Source: Burkholderiales bacterium (lineage in GTDB: Bacteria > Pseudomonadota > Gammaproteobacteria > Burkholderiales > Casimicrobiaceae). From it: 9,065 bases of DNA. Below the pieces are notes generated by a model. The model worked only from the letters and a program-made list of their open reading frames with translations. It was not told the DNA's origin and made no database searches. The translations under genes were made by a program, and so were the position numbers. The DNA is taken from assembly GCA_031277445.1 (NCBI GenBank), contig JAITMH010000188.1, positions 1-9,065 of the forward strand. The letters run 5' to 3'. This document shows, piece by piece, positions 1 to 6,390 of the stretch (its first letter is position 1; each line of letters begins with the position of its first letter).

Positions 1-570
1 GCCATCGACGGCCCGTTCCTGATGCCCGTCGAAGACGTCTTCTCCATCTCCGGACGCGGCACCGTCGTCACCGGACGCGCAGAACGCGGCATCATCAAAG
101 TAGGCGAAGAAATCGAAATCGTCGGCATCCGCCCGACCGTCAAAACCGTCTGCACCGGCGTCGAAATGTTCCGCAAACTGCTCGACCAGGGACAAGCCGG
201 AGACAACGTTGGCATCCTGCTTCGCGGCACCAAACGCGAAGACGTCGAGCGTGGTCAAGTGCTTGCCAAACCCGGCAGCATCACCCCGCACACCCACTTC
301 CAGGCCGAAGTCTATGTCCTGAGCAAAGAAGAAGGCGGGCGCCACACCCCGTTCTTCAGCAACTACCGACCGCAGTTCTACTTCAGAACCACCGACGTGA
401 CCGGCAGCGTTGACCTTCCTGCGGGCACCGAAATGGTGATGCCGGGCGAGAACGTATCGATCACCGTCAAACTGATCTCTCCGATCGCGATGGAAGAAGG
501 CTTGCGCTTTGCGATCCGCGAAGGTGGCCGGACGGTCGGCGCCGGGGTCGTGGCGAAGGTTATTGAGTAA
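1..570 (+). CDS. tuf: Elongation factor Tu, C-terminal half (5' end outside window)
   Basis: EF-Tu is the GTPase that carries aminoacyl-tRNA to the ribosomal A site. The frame is open from base 1 and encodes 189 residues up to TAA, about the last half of a ~395-residue protein. The G domain is missing. Domain 2 begins with GRGTVVTGR and continues through GVEMFRK and LLRGTKRE. Domain 3 carries [34 protein letters not shown] and a C-terminal VAKVIE. The match to proteobacterial EF-Tu is near-continuous by eye. Its position directly before rpsJ fits the str-operon copy (rpsL-rpsG-fusA-tuf) that usually adjoins the S10 genes; the upstream genes are not visible, so that is inferred. Codon choice is strongly biased to C-ending codons in roughly the first 400 nt and looser after that. 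Confidence 0.98.
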   Translation, partial: AIDGPFLMPVEDVFSISGRGTVVTGRAERGIIKVGEEIEIVGIRPTVKTVCTGVEMFRKLLDQGQAGDNVGILLRGTKREDVERGQVLAKPGSITPHTHFQAEVYVLSKEEGGRHTPFFSNYRPQFYFRTTDVTGSVDLPAGTEMVMPGENVSITVKLISPIAMEEGLRFAIREGGRTVGAGVVAKVIE

Positions 571-598
571 CGTAGTAACTGAGAAAAAAGATAGCGGC

Positions 599-622
599 GC
601 GACCCGTGCAGTTTCGGGTCGC
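599..622 (+). promoter_or_regulatory. Hairpin in the tuf–rpsJ spacer
   Basis: The arms GCGACCCG (599-606) and CGGGTCGC (615-622) are perfectly complementary over 8 bp around an 8-nt loop. The next bases are TCGCCCTTAAAAGG, so there is no T tract and this is not a standard intrinsic terminator. It lies in the 84-nt spacer between the tuf stop and the rpsJ start. It could be a transcript processing or stabilising structure, a weak pause site, or part of an S10 leader. No convincing sigma70 promoter was found in the spacer. Confidence 0.5.
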
Positions 623-654
623 TCGCCCTTAAAAGGTACAACATAGGGCACAAC

Positions 655-966
655 ATGCAAAGCCAACGTATTCGTATTCGCCTCAAGGCGTTTGACTACA
701 AGCTGATCGATCAGTCGGCGATGGAAATCGTCGAAACGGCCAAACGCTCCGGCGCGGTGGTCAAAGGCCCAGTGCCGCTGCCGACCAAGATCGAGCGTTA
801 TGACGTTTTGCGCTCGCCGCACGTCAACAAGACGTCGCGTGATCAGTTCGAGATTCGGACGCACCTGCGGCTGATGGACATCGTCGATCCGACCGACAAG
901 ACAGTAGATCAGTTAATGAAACTGGATTTACCGGCGGGGGTCGATGTTGAGATCAAATTGCAGTAA
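655..966 (+). CDS. rpsJ: 30S ribosomal protein S10
   Basis: S10 is a small-subunit head protein and, as NusE, pairs with NusB in transcription antitermination. The ORF encodes 103 residues, the usual bacterial length. It starts [16 protein letters not shown] and contains the family stretches GPVPLPTK (about residues 38-45), [17 protein letters not shown] (about 54-70) and a C-terminal [11 protein letters not shown]. The ribosome binding site is weak: an AGGG about 7 nt before the ATG. It follows tuf by 84 nt and precedes rplC by an unusually long, structured 149-nt spacer, so its expression may be partly uncoupled from the rest of the S10 genes. Confidence 0.98.
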   Translation: MQSQRIRIRLKAFDYKLIDQSAMEIVETAKRSGAVVKGPVPLPTKIERYDVLRSPHVNKTSRDQFEIRTHLRLMDIVDPTDKTVDQLMKLDLPAGVDVEIKLQ

Positions 967-1115
967 AATACCCAACCGCCCGAAATCGGGCGACAGGGAG
1001 AAGCAACAGGAAGTGGTAGCCGATGGAAGCCTTTAGGCGCATCGGGTACCTGAAGTGAGGGGTCGGTCGATTGTAACCGGCGCCCGGGAAACCGGGTTTT
1101 TTATAAGAGGAAGAC
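967..1115 (+). promoter_or_regulatory. Structured rpsJ–rplC spacer, putative RNA leader
   Basis: This 149-nt spacer can form four consecutive hairpins. (1) 977-992: CGCCCG/CGGGCG around AAAT. (2) 1015-1050: GGTA and CCGATG pair with CATCGG and TACC across one G·G mismatch, enclosing an inner GCC-TTTA-GGC stem. (3) 1062-1081: GTCGGT/ACCGGC with one G·U pair and an 8-nt loop. (4) the terminator-like hairpin at 1083-1102. The CCGG at 1077-1080 could instead pair with CCGG at 1092-1095, so hairpins 3 and 4 could be alternatives. In E. coli, L4 controls the S10 operon through a leader upstream of rpsJ; here a leader-like architecture lies downstream of rpsJ. The pairings are seen directly; a regulatory role is inferred. 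Confidence 0.5.
1083..1102 (+). terminator. Terminator-like hairpin (possible attenuator) before rplC
   Basis: CCCGG (1083-1087), loop GAAA, CCGGG (1092-1096), then six Ts (1097-1102). This is the form of a short Rho-independent terminator, with an all-GC 5-bp stem, a stable GNRA loop and an immediate T tract. It ends 13 nt before the rplC start codon, within an operon that must be transcribed through it. Partial termination or conditional attenuation is therefore more likely than a full stop. Stem length is at the low end for an efficient terminator. Confidence 0.55.
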
Positions 1116-1772
1116 ATGAGCCTTGGACTTGTGGGTCGCAAGATCGGCATGACCCGTGTCTTTACCGACGACGGTGTTTCCGTCCCGGTAACGGTGCTGG
1201 ATGTTGCCAACAACCGCGTCACCCAGATCAAAACGCCTGAAACGGACGGCTATGCCGCCGTGCAGGTTGCGTTTGGTCGGCGGCGGGCGACGCGTGTCAC
1301 GAAGCCGCTGGCCGGACATCTCGCTAAAGCGGGCGCCGAAGCCGGTGAGCTGTTAAAAGAATTTCCGGTGACGCCGGAAGAACTCTCGAATTTCAAGCCG
1401 GGCGATGTGGTTGCCTTGGACACTTTTGCCGTCGGCCAGTTGGTCGATGTGACCGGAGTGACCAAAGGGCGTGGTTTTTCGGGGGTGATTCGCCGTCACA
1501 ACTTCAGTTCCAACCGCGCATCGCACGGTAACTCGGTGACGCTTCGTGCGCCCGGTTCCATCGGGATGGCGCAGGACCCCGGACGTGTGTTTCCGGGCAA
1601 GAAGATGACGGGGCATTACGGCGGCGAACAACGTACCGTGCAGACATTAAGCGTTGTGCGTATCGACGCCGAGCGCGGACTGCTGCTGATCAAGGGTTCG
1701 GTGCCCGGTTCGGAAGGCGGTCACATCGTTGTGCGCCCGGCGGTCAAAGCGCCGGCCAGGAAAGGAGCGTGA
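1116..1772 (+). CDS. rplC: 50S ribosomal protein L3
   Basis: L3 binds 23S rRNA early in assembly and sends a loop towards the peptidyl-transferase centre. The ORF gives 218 residues, slightly longer than E. coli L3 (209). The N-terminus [15 protein letters not shown] is the family signature. The central loop contains [19 protein letters not shown] and the stretch [14 protein letters not shown] (here [18 protein letters not shown]), followed by [15 protein letters not shown]. The ATG at 1116 has an AAGAGGA Shine-Dalgarno 4-5 nt upstream, immediately after the terminator-like hairpin. The stop precedes the rplD start by 2 nt, so translation of the two is probably coupled. Confidence 0.98.
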   Translation: MSLGLVGRKIGMTRVFTDDGVSVPVTVLDVANNRVTQIKTPETDGYAAVQVAFGRRRATRVTKPLAGHLAKAGAEAGELLKEFPVTPEELSNFKPGDVVALDTFAVGQLVDVTGVTKGRGFSGVIRRHNFSSNRASHGNSVTLRAPGSIGMAQDPGRVFPGKKMTGHYGGEQRTVQTLSVVRIDAERGLLLIKGSVPGSEGGHIVVRPAVKAPARKGA

Positions 1773-1774
1773 CG

Positions 1775-2398
1775 ATGGAACTCCGATTGATTAACGAGCA
1801 GGGACAGAAAACGGCGACCATCGCTGCTTCTGATGCGCTGTTCGCACGCGAATACAATGAAGCGCTGGTACACCAGATCGTCGTTGCCTATCAGGCCAAC
1901 GGACGGCAGGGCACACGGGCGCAAAAAGGCCGCGCCGACATCAACAAGTCGCACAAAAAACCCTGGCGGCAAAAAGGAACCGGACGCGCTCGCGCCGGAC
2001 AAGCCAACAGCCCGATCTGGCGGGGCGGCGGCAAGATTTTTCCGAGCATGCCGGACGAAAATTTCACGCAGAAGGTCAACCGCAAGATGTACCGCGCCGG
2101 AATGGCGGCGATTCTTTCGCAACTGGTGCGTGACGAGCGCTTGAACGTGGTTGAGACGATGGCGGTCGATACGCCCAAGACCAAACAACTCAGCGCCAAG
2201 ATGAAAGAGCTGGGGTTTGATGGCAAGATTCTGCTGGTGGTCGAACAATTCGACGAAAACCTGTATCTGGCATCGCGCAATCTTGAGAATGTGCTGGTGC
2301 TGATGCCGCACGAAGTCGATCCGGTCAGCCTGTTGCGCTTTAACCATGTGGTGATGACCAAAGCGGCCGTTACCCAATTCGAGGAGATGCTGGGATGA
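1775..2398 (+). CDS. rplD: 50S ribosomal protein L4
   Basis: L4 is an early-assembly large-subunit protein whose long loop lines the peptide exit tunnel. In E. coli it represses the S10 operon. The ATG at 1775 is chosen because the AGGAG at 1763-1767 lies 7 nt before it and [11 protein letters not shown] aligns with the E. coli N-terminus MELVL. An in-frame GTG at 1769 is only 1 nt from the same Shine-Dalgarno and overlaps the rplC stop. The protein has 207 residues (E. coli 201). Tunnel-loop motifs are present: [13 protein letters not shown] [27 protein letters not shown] and SPIWRGGG. The C-terminus has [20 protein letters not shown] and FEEMLG. The last bases overlap the rplW start by 4 nt (ATGA). 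Confidence 0.97.
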   Translation: MELRLINEQGQKTATIAASDALFAREYNEALVHQIVVAYQANGRQGTRAQKGRADINKSHKKPWRQKGTGRARAGQANSPIWRGGGKIFPSMPDENFTQKVNRKMYRAGMAAILSQLVRDERLNVVETMAVDTPKTKQLSAKMKELGFDGKILLVVEQFDENLYLASRNLENVLVLMPHEVDPVSLLRFNHVVMTKAAVTQFEEMLG

Positions 2399-2721
2399 GC
2401 GCCGCGCCAACAAATACGCCCAAATACAATCCTGAGCGCTTGATGACGCTGATTCTGGCGCCGGTCGTTTCCGAAAAGAGTACGTATCTGGGAGACGCCC
2501 GCAACCAAGTGATTCTCCGCGTCGTCAACGATGCGACCAAACCGGAAATCAAAGCGGCGGTCGAATGGCTGTTCAAAGTCAAGGTTAAAGACGTGTCCGT
2601 GCTTAATGTGCATGGCAAAGAGAAGCGTTTTGGCCGGACAGTCGGTCGGCAGCGTGGCTGGAAGAAAGCTTACGTCAGCCTGAAACCGGGTCAGGAAATC
2701 AACTTCGCGCAGGAGGCCTGA
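2395..2721 (+). CDS. rplW: 50S ribosomal protein L23
   Basis: L23 sits at the peptide tunnel exit and is the docking site for trigger factor and SRP. The ORF encodes 108 residues (E. coli 100). It has an N-terminal extension of about 15 residues, then [10 protein letters not shown], the conserved start of the fold, and later [34 protein letters not shown] and a C-terminal basic segment. The ATG overlaps the rplD stop as ATGA, and an AGGAG at 2382-2386 lies 8 nt upstream. A downstream ATG (2443, before TLILAPVV) is possible but lacks comparable spacing support. Two nt separate it from rplB. Confidence 0.97.
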   Translation: MSAAPTNTPKYNPERLMTLILAPVVSEKSTYLGDARNQVILRVVNDATKPEIKAAVEWLFKVKVKDVSVLNVHGKEKRFGRTVGRQRGWKKAYVSLKPGQEINFAQEA

Positions 2722-2723
2722 TC

Positions 2724-3557
2724 ATGGCAGTGATTAAAATGAAACCGACTTCGGCGGGACGCCGTGGTCAGATCAAAGTGGTAACGCCGGGCTTGCACAA
2801 AGGCCGTCCGGAAGCGTCGCTGGTCGAAAGCCAGAAACGCGGTTCGGGGCGCAACCACCATGGCCGGATCACCTCGCGTCACAAAGGTGGCGGACACAAA
2901 CAACATTACCGGATCGTCGATTTTCGCCGCAACAAAGACGGCATTCCCGGCAAAGTGGAGCGGCTCGAATACGATCCGAACCGCAGCGCACATCTGGCGT
3001 TGCTGTGCTACGCCGACGGCGAGCGCCGCTACATCATTGCGCCACGCGGTGTTGCAGTCGGGCAAACCCTGTTTTCCGGCGCCGATGCGCCGATCAAGGC
3101 GGGTAACACGTTGCCGGTTCGCAACATTCCGGTCGGTACGACGATCCACTGCATCGAAATGCAGCCCGGCGGCGGCGCCAAACTGGCGCGTTCAGCCGGT
3201 ACGTCGGTGCAACTGCTGGCGCGTGAAGGCAACTACGCGCAACTGCGTTTGCGTTCCGGCGAGATTCGCAGAGTGCATGTGAATTGCCGTGCAACGATTG
3301 GAGAAGTCGGTAACGGCGAACACAGCTTGCGACAAATCGGCAAAGCCGGAGGCAACCGCTGGCGCGGCATCCGTCCGCAAACCCGTGCGATTGCAATGAA
3401 TCCCGTCGATCACCCGATGGGCGGTCGCGGCAATGGCGGTGGTGGACGTCATCATCCGGTATCGCCCTGGGGTCAACCGGCCAAGGGTTATAAGACACGT
3501 AGCAACAAACGCACCGATGCGATGATTGTACGTCGTCGGAACGCGGCGAAAGGGTAA
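2724..3557 (+). CDS. rplB: 50S ribosomal protein L2, with an atypical conserved loop
   Basis: L2 is a core large-subunit protein needed for subunit association and peptidyl transfer. The ORF encodes 277 residues (E. coli 273). Family segments: [14 protein letters not shown] at the start, [19 protein letters not shown] (about 44-62), [47 protein letters not shown] and WRGIRPQTR. The ending [18 protein letters not shown] is typical. The most conserved loop, usually NPVDHPHGGGEG, reads [16 protein letters not shown]. The first histidine (H229 in mature E. coli numbering) is kept, but the second is Met, and Gly-Glu is replaced by Arg-Gly-Asn. AGGAGG at 2711-2716 is a strong ribosome binding site. 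rpsS follows after 6 nt. Confidence 0.98.
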   Translation: MAVIKMKPTSAGRRGQIKVVTPGLHKGRPEASLVESQKRGSGRNHHGRITSRHKGGGHKQHYRIVDFRRNKDGIPGKVERLEYDPNRSAHLALLCYADGERRYIIAPRGVAVGQTLFSGADAPIKAGNTLPVRNIPVGTTIHCIEMQPGGGAKLARSAGTSVQLLAREGNYAQLRLRSGEIRRVHVNCRATIGEVGNGEHSLRQIGKAGGNRWRGIRPQTRAIAMNPVDHPMGGRGNGGGGRHHPVSPWGQPAKGYKTRSNKRTDAMIVRRRNAAKG

Positions 3558-3563
3558 TCACAC

Positions 3564-3848
3564 ATGGCACGCTCAATCAAAAAAGGACCGTTTGTTGACG
3601 AGCATCTGATCAGAAAGGTCGATGCTGCGCGTGACAGGAACGACAAGCGTCCGATCAAAACCTGGTCGCGCCGCTCGACGGTGACGCCGGATTTCGTCGG
3701 TTTGACCATTGCGGTACACAACGGGCGGCAGCATGTGCCGGTGTATGTGACCGAAAACATGGTCGGCCACAAACTGGGTGAATTCGCGCTGACGCGGACA
3801 TTCAAAGGGCACGCCGCCGACAAAAAGGCGTCGGCCGGTAAGAAGTAA
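3564..3848 (+). CDS. rpsS: 30S ribosomal protein S19
   Basis: S19 binds with S13 in the head of the small subunit, near the A-site tRNA. The ORF encodes 94 residues (E. coli 92). The start [15 protein letters not shown] is the family signature, followed by [19 protein letters not shown] (about 32-50), [24 protein letters not shown] (about 52-75) and TRTFKGHA. The tail is short and lysine-rich. An AAAGGG overlapping the end of rplB serves as the ribosome binding site. A gap of 13 nt precedes rplV. Confidence 0.98.
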   Translation: MARSIKKGPFVDEHLIRKVDAARDRNDKRPIKTWSRRSTVTPDFVGLTIAVHNGRQHVPVYVTENMVGHKLGEFALTRTFKGHAADKKASAGKK

Positions 3849-3861
3849 AGGAACGGGAACC

Positions 3862-4209
3862 ATGGGAACTACAGCAGTTTTGTACAGTGTTCGCCTGTCG
3901 GCCCAGAAAGGGCGGCTGGTTGCCGACCAGGTTCGGGGTTTGCCGGTGGCGCGGGCGCTTGATGTTCTGACGTTCAGCACCAAGAAAGGTGCGCGCATCA
4001 TCAAAAAAGTGCTGGAGTCGGCGATTGCCAACGCCGAGCACAACGATGGTGCGGACATCGACGAACTTCGTGTCGAAACGATTTACGTCGATAGGGCCGA
4101 GACGTTAAAGCGCACCAGCGCACGCGCCAAAGGGCGCGGCAACGTGATCGGCAAACAGACCTGCCATATCCGTGTGATTGTCGGTGACGGCAACGGAAAA
4201 GGCGAATAA
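3862..4209 (+). CDS. rplV: 50S ribosomal protein L22
   Basis: L22 reaches from the subunit surface into the peptide tunnel, where its hairpin helps form the constriction with L4. The ORF encodes 115 residues (E. coli 110). It has the N-terminal [14 protein letters not shown], the highly conserved [20 protein letters not shown] (about 49-68) and the tip region [12 protein letters not shown] with HIRVIVGD. The final GNGKGE is a short extra tail. AAAGGAA lies about 10 nt upstream of the ATG. rpsC follows after 9 nt. Confidence 0.98.
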   Translation: MGTTAVLYSVRLSAQKGRLVADQVRGLPVARALDVLTFSTKKGARIIKKVLESAIANAEHNDGADIDELRVETIYVDRAETLKRTSARAKGRGNVIGKQTCHIRVIVGDGNGKGE

Positions 4210-4218
4210 GGAACCGAT

Positions 4219-4944
4219 ATGGGACAGAAGATTCATCCGACCGGATTTCGTCTTGTCGTGACACGGGACTGGGCATCGAGCTGGTACGCCAACAGCAAGA
4301 CGTTCGCCCCGACACTGATTCAAGACATCAAAATTCGGGAATACCTGAAGAAGAAACTGGCGCATGCCTCGGTTTCAAAAGTGACGATCAAGCGTACCGC
4401 CAAGAGCGCCAAGATCACCGTACACAGCGCCCGTCCGGGCGTCGTGATCGGCAGAAAAGGCGAGGACATTGATATCTTGCGCGCCGACATGCGCCGCGTC
4501 GTCGGCGACCAGGCCGTGGAAGTCGGGATCGAAGAAGTTCGCAAGCCCGAAGTCGATGCGACACTGATCGCCGCCTCCATTGCCCAGCAGTTGGAAAAGC
4601 GGATCATGTTCCGCCGTGCGATGAAGCGGGCGATGCAAAACGCGATGCGTCTGGGCGCACAAGGTATCAAAGCGATGAGCGCCGGTCGATTGAACGGCGC
4701 TGAAATTGCGCGTAGCGAGTGGTACCGCGAAGGCCGCGTGCCGCTGCATACTTTACGCGCCAACATCGACTACGGCGTTGCCGAAGCAAAAACGACCTAC
4801 GGCATCATCGGTATCAAAGTTTGGGTTTTCAAGGGCGAAATGATGGCGCACAACGCCGAACCGGCTGCGGCCCCCGCGCCGGCACCGGAAGCGCCGAAGC
4901 GGCCACGTCGTTCAGGAGCAAAGAGCCATGTTGCAGCCAGCTAG
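4219..4944 (+). CDS. rpsC: 30S ribosomal protein S3
   Basis: S3 forms part of the mRNA entry channel in the head of the small subunit. The ORF encodes 241 residues (E. coli 233). It starts [19 protein letters not shown] type II KH domain occupies roughly residues 40-110, with the GxxG loop as GRKG (78-81) in [13 protein letters not shown]. The C-terminal domain has the conserved [37 protein letters not shown] and [15 protein letters not shown]. The last ~30 residues are an Ala/Pro-rich then basic tail, probably disordered. An AAGGA lies about 8 nt before the ATG. The 3' end overlaps rplP by 17 nt. Confidence 0.98.
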   Translation: MGQKIHPTGFRLVVTRDWASSWYANSKTFAPTLIQDIKIREYLKKKLAHASVSKVTIKRTAKSAKITVHSARPGVVIGRKGEDIDILRADMRRVVGDQAVEVGIEEVRKPEVDATLIAASIAQQLEKRIMFRRAMKRAMQNAMRLGAQGIKAMSAGRLNGAEIARSEWYREGRVPLHTLRANIDYGVAEAKTTYGIIGIKVWVFKGEMMAHNAEPAAAPAPAPEAPKRPRRSGAKSHVAAS

Positions 4945-5341
4945 AAGAAAATACCGTAAAGAACAAAAGGGGCGCAATCGCGGTCTGGCGACCGTCGGCG
5001 CCAAAGTCAGCTTTGGCACCTATGGTCTGAAGGCCACGACCCGTGGACGTTTGACAGCGCGTCAGATAGAAGCGGCGCGTCGGGCGATGACCCGTCACAT
5101 CAAGCGCGGCGGTCGAATCTGGATTCGGGTGTTCCCGGACAAACCCATTTCGACCAAGCCGGCGGAAGTGCGGATGGGAAGCGGAAAAGGCGCACCGGAG
5201 TACTACGTGGCGGAAATTCAGCCGGGCAAAGTACTCTACGAAATGGACGGCGTGGATGAAACACTGGCGCGGGAAGCGTTTGCGCTGGCGGCTGCCAAAC
5301 TGCCGTTCCGGACAGTTTTCGTGCAGCGTCTGATCGGTTGA
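4928..5341 (+). CDS. rplP: 50S ribosomal protein L16
   Basis: L16 contacts the A- and P-site tRNA elbows and is added late in large-subunit assembly. The ORF encodes 137 residues (E. coli 136). It starts [19 protein letters not shown]. Conserved stretches are [61 protein letters not shown] and [14 protein letters not shown]. Arg82 aligns with E. coli Arg81, the residue hydroxylated by YcfD in that species. The start lies inside rpsC: ATG at 4928, with AGGAG at 4914-4918 nine nt upstream, so translation is probably coupled. rpmC follows after 15 nt. Confidence 0.98.
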   Translation: MLQPARRKYRKEQKGRNRGLATVGAKVSFGTYGLKATTRGRLTARQIEAARRAMTRHIKRGGRIWIRVFPDKPISTKPAEVRMGSGKGAPEYYVAEIQPGKVLYEMDGVDETLAREAFALAAAKLPFRTVFVQRLIG

Positions 5342-5356
5342 CGAGAGAGGTTTTCG

Positions 5357-5560
5357 ATGAAAAAAGACGCAAAGAAAACGCTGCGGGAGAAAGCCCCGGA
5401 AGCGTTGCAAAAAGAGCTGCTTGCGCTACTGAAAGAGCAGTTTAACCTGCGCATGCAGTTGGCGACCCAGCAGCTTCAGAACCACCAGAAGCTGAAATAC
5501 GTGCGCCGTAACATTGCGCGAGTGCGCACCTACCTGAGCCAGAAAGCGGAGCAAGCATGA
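5357..5560 (+). CDS. rpmC: 50S ribosomal protein L29
   Basis: L29 is a small two-helix protein beside L23 at the tunnel exit. The ORF encodes 67 residues (E. coli 63). The family core is present: an N-terminal [24 protein letters not shown] split over the first helix, then [16 protein letters not shown] and [15 protein letters not shown]. The first ~12 residues are lysine-rich and slightly extended. GAGAGG (5345-5350) precedes the ATG by 6 nt. The stop overlaps the upstream rpsQ ATG as ATGA. The last ~24 nt of the gene belong to the first copy of the 60-bp tandem duplication. Confidence 0.97.
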   Translation: MKKDAKKTLREKAPEALQKELLALLKEQFNLRMQLATQQLQNHQKLKYVRRNIARVRTYLSQKAEQA

Positions 5561-5642
5561 CGCAGACAGATCAACAAGACGTAGAAATGGTTGCTGAGCC
5601 GGAAAGCGGAGCAAGCATGACGCAGACAGATCAGCAAGACGT
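5534..5642 (+). repeat. 60-bp-period tandem duplication at the rpmC/rpsQ junction
   Basis: Bases 5534-5582 and 5594-5642 are 49-nt direct repeats with two mismatches (A5541/G5601 and A5574/G5634), separated by 11 nt, so the period is exactly 60 nt. Each copy holds the end of L29, a GCGGAGC Shine-Dalgarno-like sequence, the ATGA stop/start overlap and the codons for TQTDQQDV. Because 60 is a multiple of three, both ATGs (5557 and 5617) are in the rpsQ frame. The second TGA is likewise in the frame in which rpmC already ended. This looks like a recent local duplication preserved because it keeps the reading frame. Confidence 0.93.
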
Positions 5643-5907
5643 GATCGCCCGGAAACCGCTGGTGGCGACATTAAACGGTCGGGTCGTGAGCGACAAACGG
5701 GACAAGACCGTGACCGTGCTGGTCGAACGGCGGGTGAAACATCCGCTGTACGGCAAAGTGGTGATCCGGTCGTCGAAATATCAGGCACATGATGAGAGCA
5801 ACGAGTGCAAGCTCGGCGACCTCGTGGAAATCAGGGCGTCTCGCAAGATATCCAAGACGAAAGCATGGGCGGTATCGACAGTGCTGGAAAAAGCGCAGGT
5901 CGTGTAG
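5557..5907 (+). CDS. rpsQ: 30S ribosomal protein S17, two candidate starts
   Basis: S17 is an OB-fold protein that binds 16S rRNA early in small-subunit assembly. The core is intact: [65 protein letters not shown]. From ATG 5557 the product has 116 residues; from ATG 5617 it has 96. Typical S17 is about 84-90. The first 20 residues (MTQTDQQDV then [11 protein letters not shown]) arise from the tandem duplication, and the second copy restarts MTQTDQQDV. Both starts have GGAG 7 nt or so upstream. ATG 5617 gives the more ordinary length. ATG 5557 keeps the 4-nt overlap with rpmC and so the normal coupling. Both products may be made. The 818-nt repeat-filled gap follows. Confidence 0.96.
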   Translation: MTQTDQQDVEMVAEPESGASMTQTDQQDVIARKPLVATLNGRVVSDKRDKTVTVLVERRVKHPLYGKVVIRSSKYQAHDESNECKLGDLVEIRASRKISKTKAWAVSTVLEKAQVV

Positions 5908-5948
5908 TCAGGGATCAGAAGCCAGGAATCGGGGATCAGAACTCCATC

Positions 5949-5968
5949 ATTCCCGCGAAAGCGGGAAT
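5949..5968. repeat. dRS3-like palindrome
   Basis: ATTCCCGC (5949-5956), GAAA, GCGGGAAT (5961-5968): a perfect 8-bp stem with a tetraloop. It matches the form ATTCCC-N8-GGGAAT described for the neisserial dRS3 repeat, flanked here by the common context TC before and CCAG after. On the minus strand it reads WIPAFAGM, a frequent false translation of this element. Confidence 0.8.
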
Positions 5969-5983
5969 CCAGAAAAACCGCCT

Positions 5984-6017
5984 CACGCGAAGCCGCGAAG
6001 CCGCGAAGAACACGAAA
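5984..6017. repeat. CGCGAAG tandem repeat, inverted relative of 6374-6430
   Basis: CGCGAAG occurs at 5986-5992, 5994-6000 and 6002-6008 (period 8), followed by AACACGAAAG. Read on the minus strand this is CTTTCGTG, then CTTCGCGG repeats, then CGTGA. That resembles the + strand series at 6374-6430, which has CTTTCGTG at one end and CCGCGTGA at the other. It is probably a second, inverted and decayed copy of that element. Confidence 0.6.
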
Positions 6018-6070
6018 GCTCCCTCCCCTTCAAGGGGAGGGCTGGGGTGGGGATGGGGTTCAGATGTCAG
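6014..6070 (+). repeat. CTCCCC-type repeat, left inverted copy
   Basis: It contains the palindrome CCCTCCCCTT-C-AAGGGGAGGG (6021-6041; 10-bp arms) followed by a G-rich tail, GGTGGGGATGGGGTTCAG (6047-6064 approximately), and TCAG. The same module lies in reverse complement at 6497-6550 with few differences, so the pair forms a long imperfect inverted repeat about 430 nt apart. No T tract follows either hairpin. Confidence 0.8.
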
Positions 6071-6093
6071 AGATCGGGGATCAGACTCCGTAG

Positions 6094-6114
6094 GGGCAGG
6101 TTTCAAACCTGCCC
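6094..6114. repeat. REP-like palindrome GGGCAGGTTT
   Basis: GGGCAGGTTT (6094-6103), C, AAACCTGCCC (6105-6114): perfect 10-bp arms. It is of the GTAGGGGC…GTTTCAAAC…GCCC type seen between genes in many environmental proteobacteria. That attribution is from general knowledge of the motif, not a search. Confidence 0.75.
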
Positions 6115-6148
6115 TGCTCGTTTCACGCGAAGGCAGGAAGAAGAACGG

Positions 6149-6179
6149 CGTCATTGCGAGCAAAGCGAAGCAATCCAGA
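6149..6179. repeat. CGTCATTGCGAGC…GCAATCCAG extragenic repeat
   Basis: The element starts CGTCATTGCGAG and ends GAAGCAATCCAG, with terminal ATTGC/GCAAT complementarity. It is a widespread bacterial intergenic repeat type. The minus strand translates as LDCFALLAMT, a common spurious peptide in gene predictions. Confidence 0.75.
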
Positions 6180-6203
6180 GAAACCTTTCGCCCTCTCCCC
6201 CGA

Positions 6204-6229
6204 CCCCTCTCCCGCAAGCGGGAGAGGGG
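6204..6229. repeat. REP-like palindrome CCCCTCTCCCGC
   Basis: CCCCTCTCCCGC (6204-6215), AA, GCGGGAGAGGGG (6218-6229): a perfect 12-bp inverted repeat, the strongest stem in the gap. It is followed by AGAAAAG rather than Ts, so it does not look like an intrinsic terminator on the + strand. Confidence 0.8.
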
Positions 6230-6268
6230 AGAAAAGCACGTTCCGCGTTCTCCGCGTGAAACGGGGTT

Positions 6269-6285
6269 GCGGGCGGGACGCCCGC
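6269..6285. repeat. Palindrome GCGGGCG-GGA-CGCCCGC
   Basis: Perfect 7-bp arms around GGA, followed by GCTCC. This is another common intergenic repeat form. It lies between an isolated TCTCCGCGTGAA (about 6250-6260) and the CTTTGCG tandem repeat, so several elements abut with almost no unique sequence between them. Confidence 0.7.
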
Positions 6286-6293
6286 GCTCCTTT

Positions 6294-6318
6294 CTTTGCG
6301 CTCTTTGCGTTCTTTGCG
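6294..6318 (+). repeat. CTTTGCG tandem repeat, period 9
   Basis: CTTTGCG begins at 6294, 6303 and 6312, each followed by two variable bases (CT, TT, then GT). A fixed heptamer with a 9-nt period is unusual for polymerase slippage on a simple repeat and echoes the TTCGTG series at 6367-6390, which has the same period. Confidence 0.7.
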
Positions 6319-6331
6319 GTAATTCTTTTGG

Positions 6332-6353
6332 ATTCTGCGACTTCGCGCAGAAT
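6332..6353. repeat. REP-like palindrome ATTCTGCG
   Basis: ATTCTGCG (6332-6339), loop ACTTCG, CGCAGAAT (6346-6353): a perfect 8-bp stem, followed by GACA. A run of seven Ts starts at 6362, but 8 nt beyond the stem, so I do not call it a terminator. Confidence 0.75.
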
Positions 6354-6366
6354 GACAGCTATTTTT

Positions 6367-6390
6367 TTCGTGGCTTTCGTGTTTTTCGTG
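6367..6390 (+). repeat. TTCGTG tandem repeat, period 9
   Basis: TTCGTG starts at 6367, 6376 and 6385, a strict 9-nt period with variable bases between. Just downstream, TCTCCGCG is repeated at 6413-6420 and 6421-6428 (period 8). The series from 6374 to 6430 resembles the reverse complement of 5984-6017. Confidence 0.65.

Noticed and set aside
614..642. Sigma70 promoter before rpsJ using TACAAC as the -10
   Set aside because: The position 17 nt upstream reads TCGGGT, with no resemblance to a -35 box.
941..969. Promoter for rplC using TAAAAT at the rpsJ stop codon
   Set aside because: TAAAAT is a fair -10, but the only TTG-like -35 (TTGAGA) is about 11 nt away and the 16-18-nt positions hold nothing similar.
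1769..1774. GTG at 1769 as the rplD start
   Set aside because: It lies 1 nt from the Shine-Dalgarno, whereas ATG 1775 has 7-nt spacing and matches the L4 N-terminus.
1721..2613. Minus-strand frames of 230 and 240 codons opposite rplD and rplW
   Set aside because: They are antisense shadows of well-identified ribosomal protein genes, with no family resemblance and no independent start signals.
6332..6368. Rho-independent terminator from the ATTCTGCG stem and the downstream T run
   Set aside because: Eight nucleotides separate the stem from the seven Ts, too far for a canonical intrinsic terminator.
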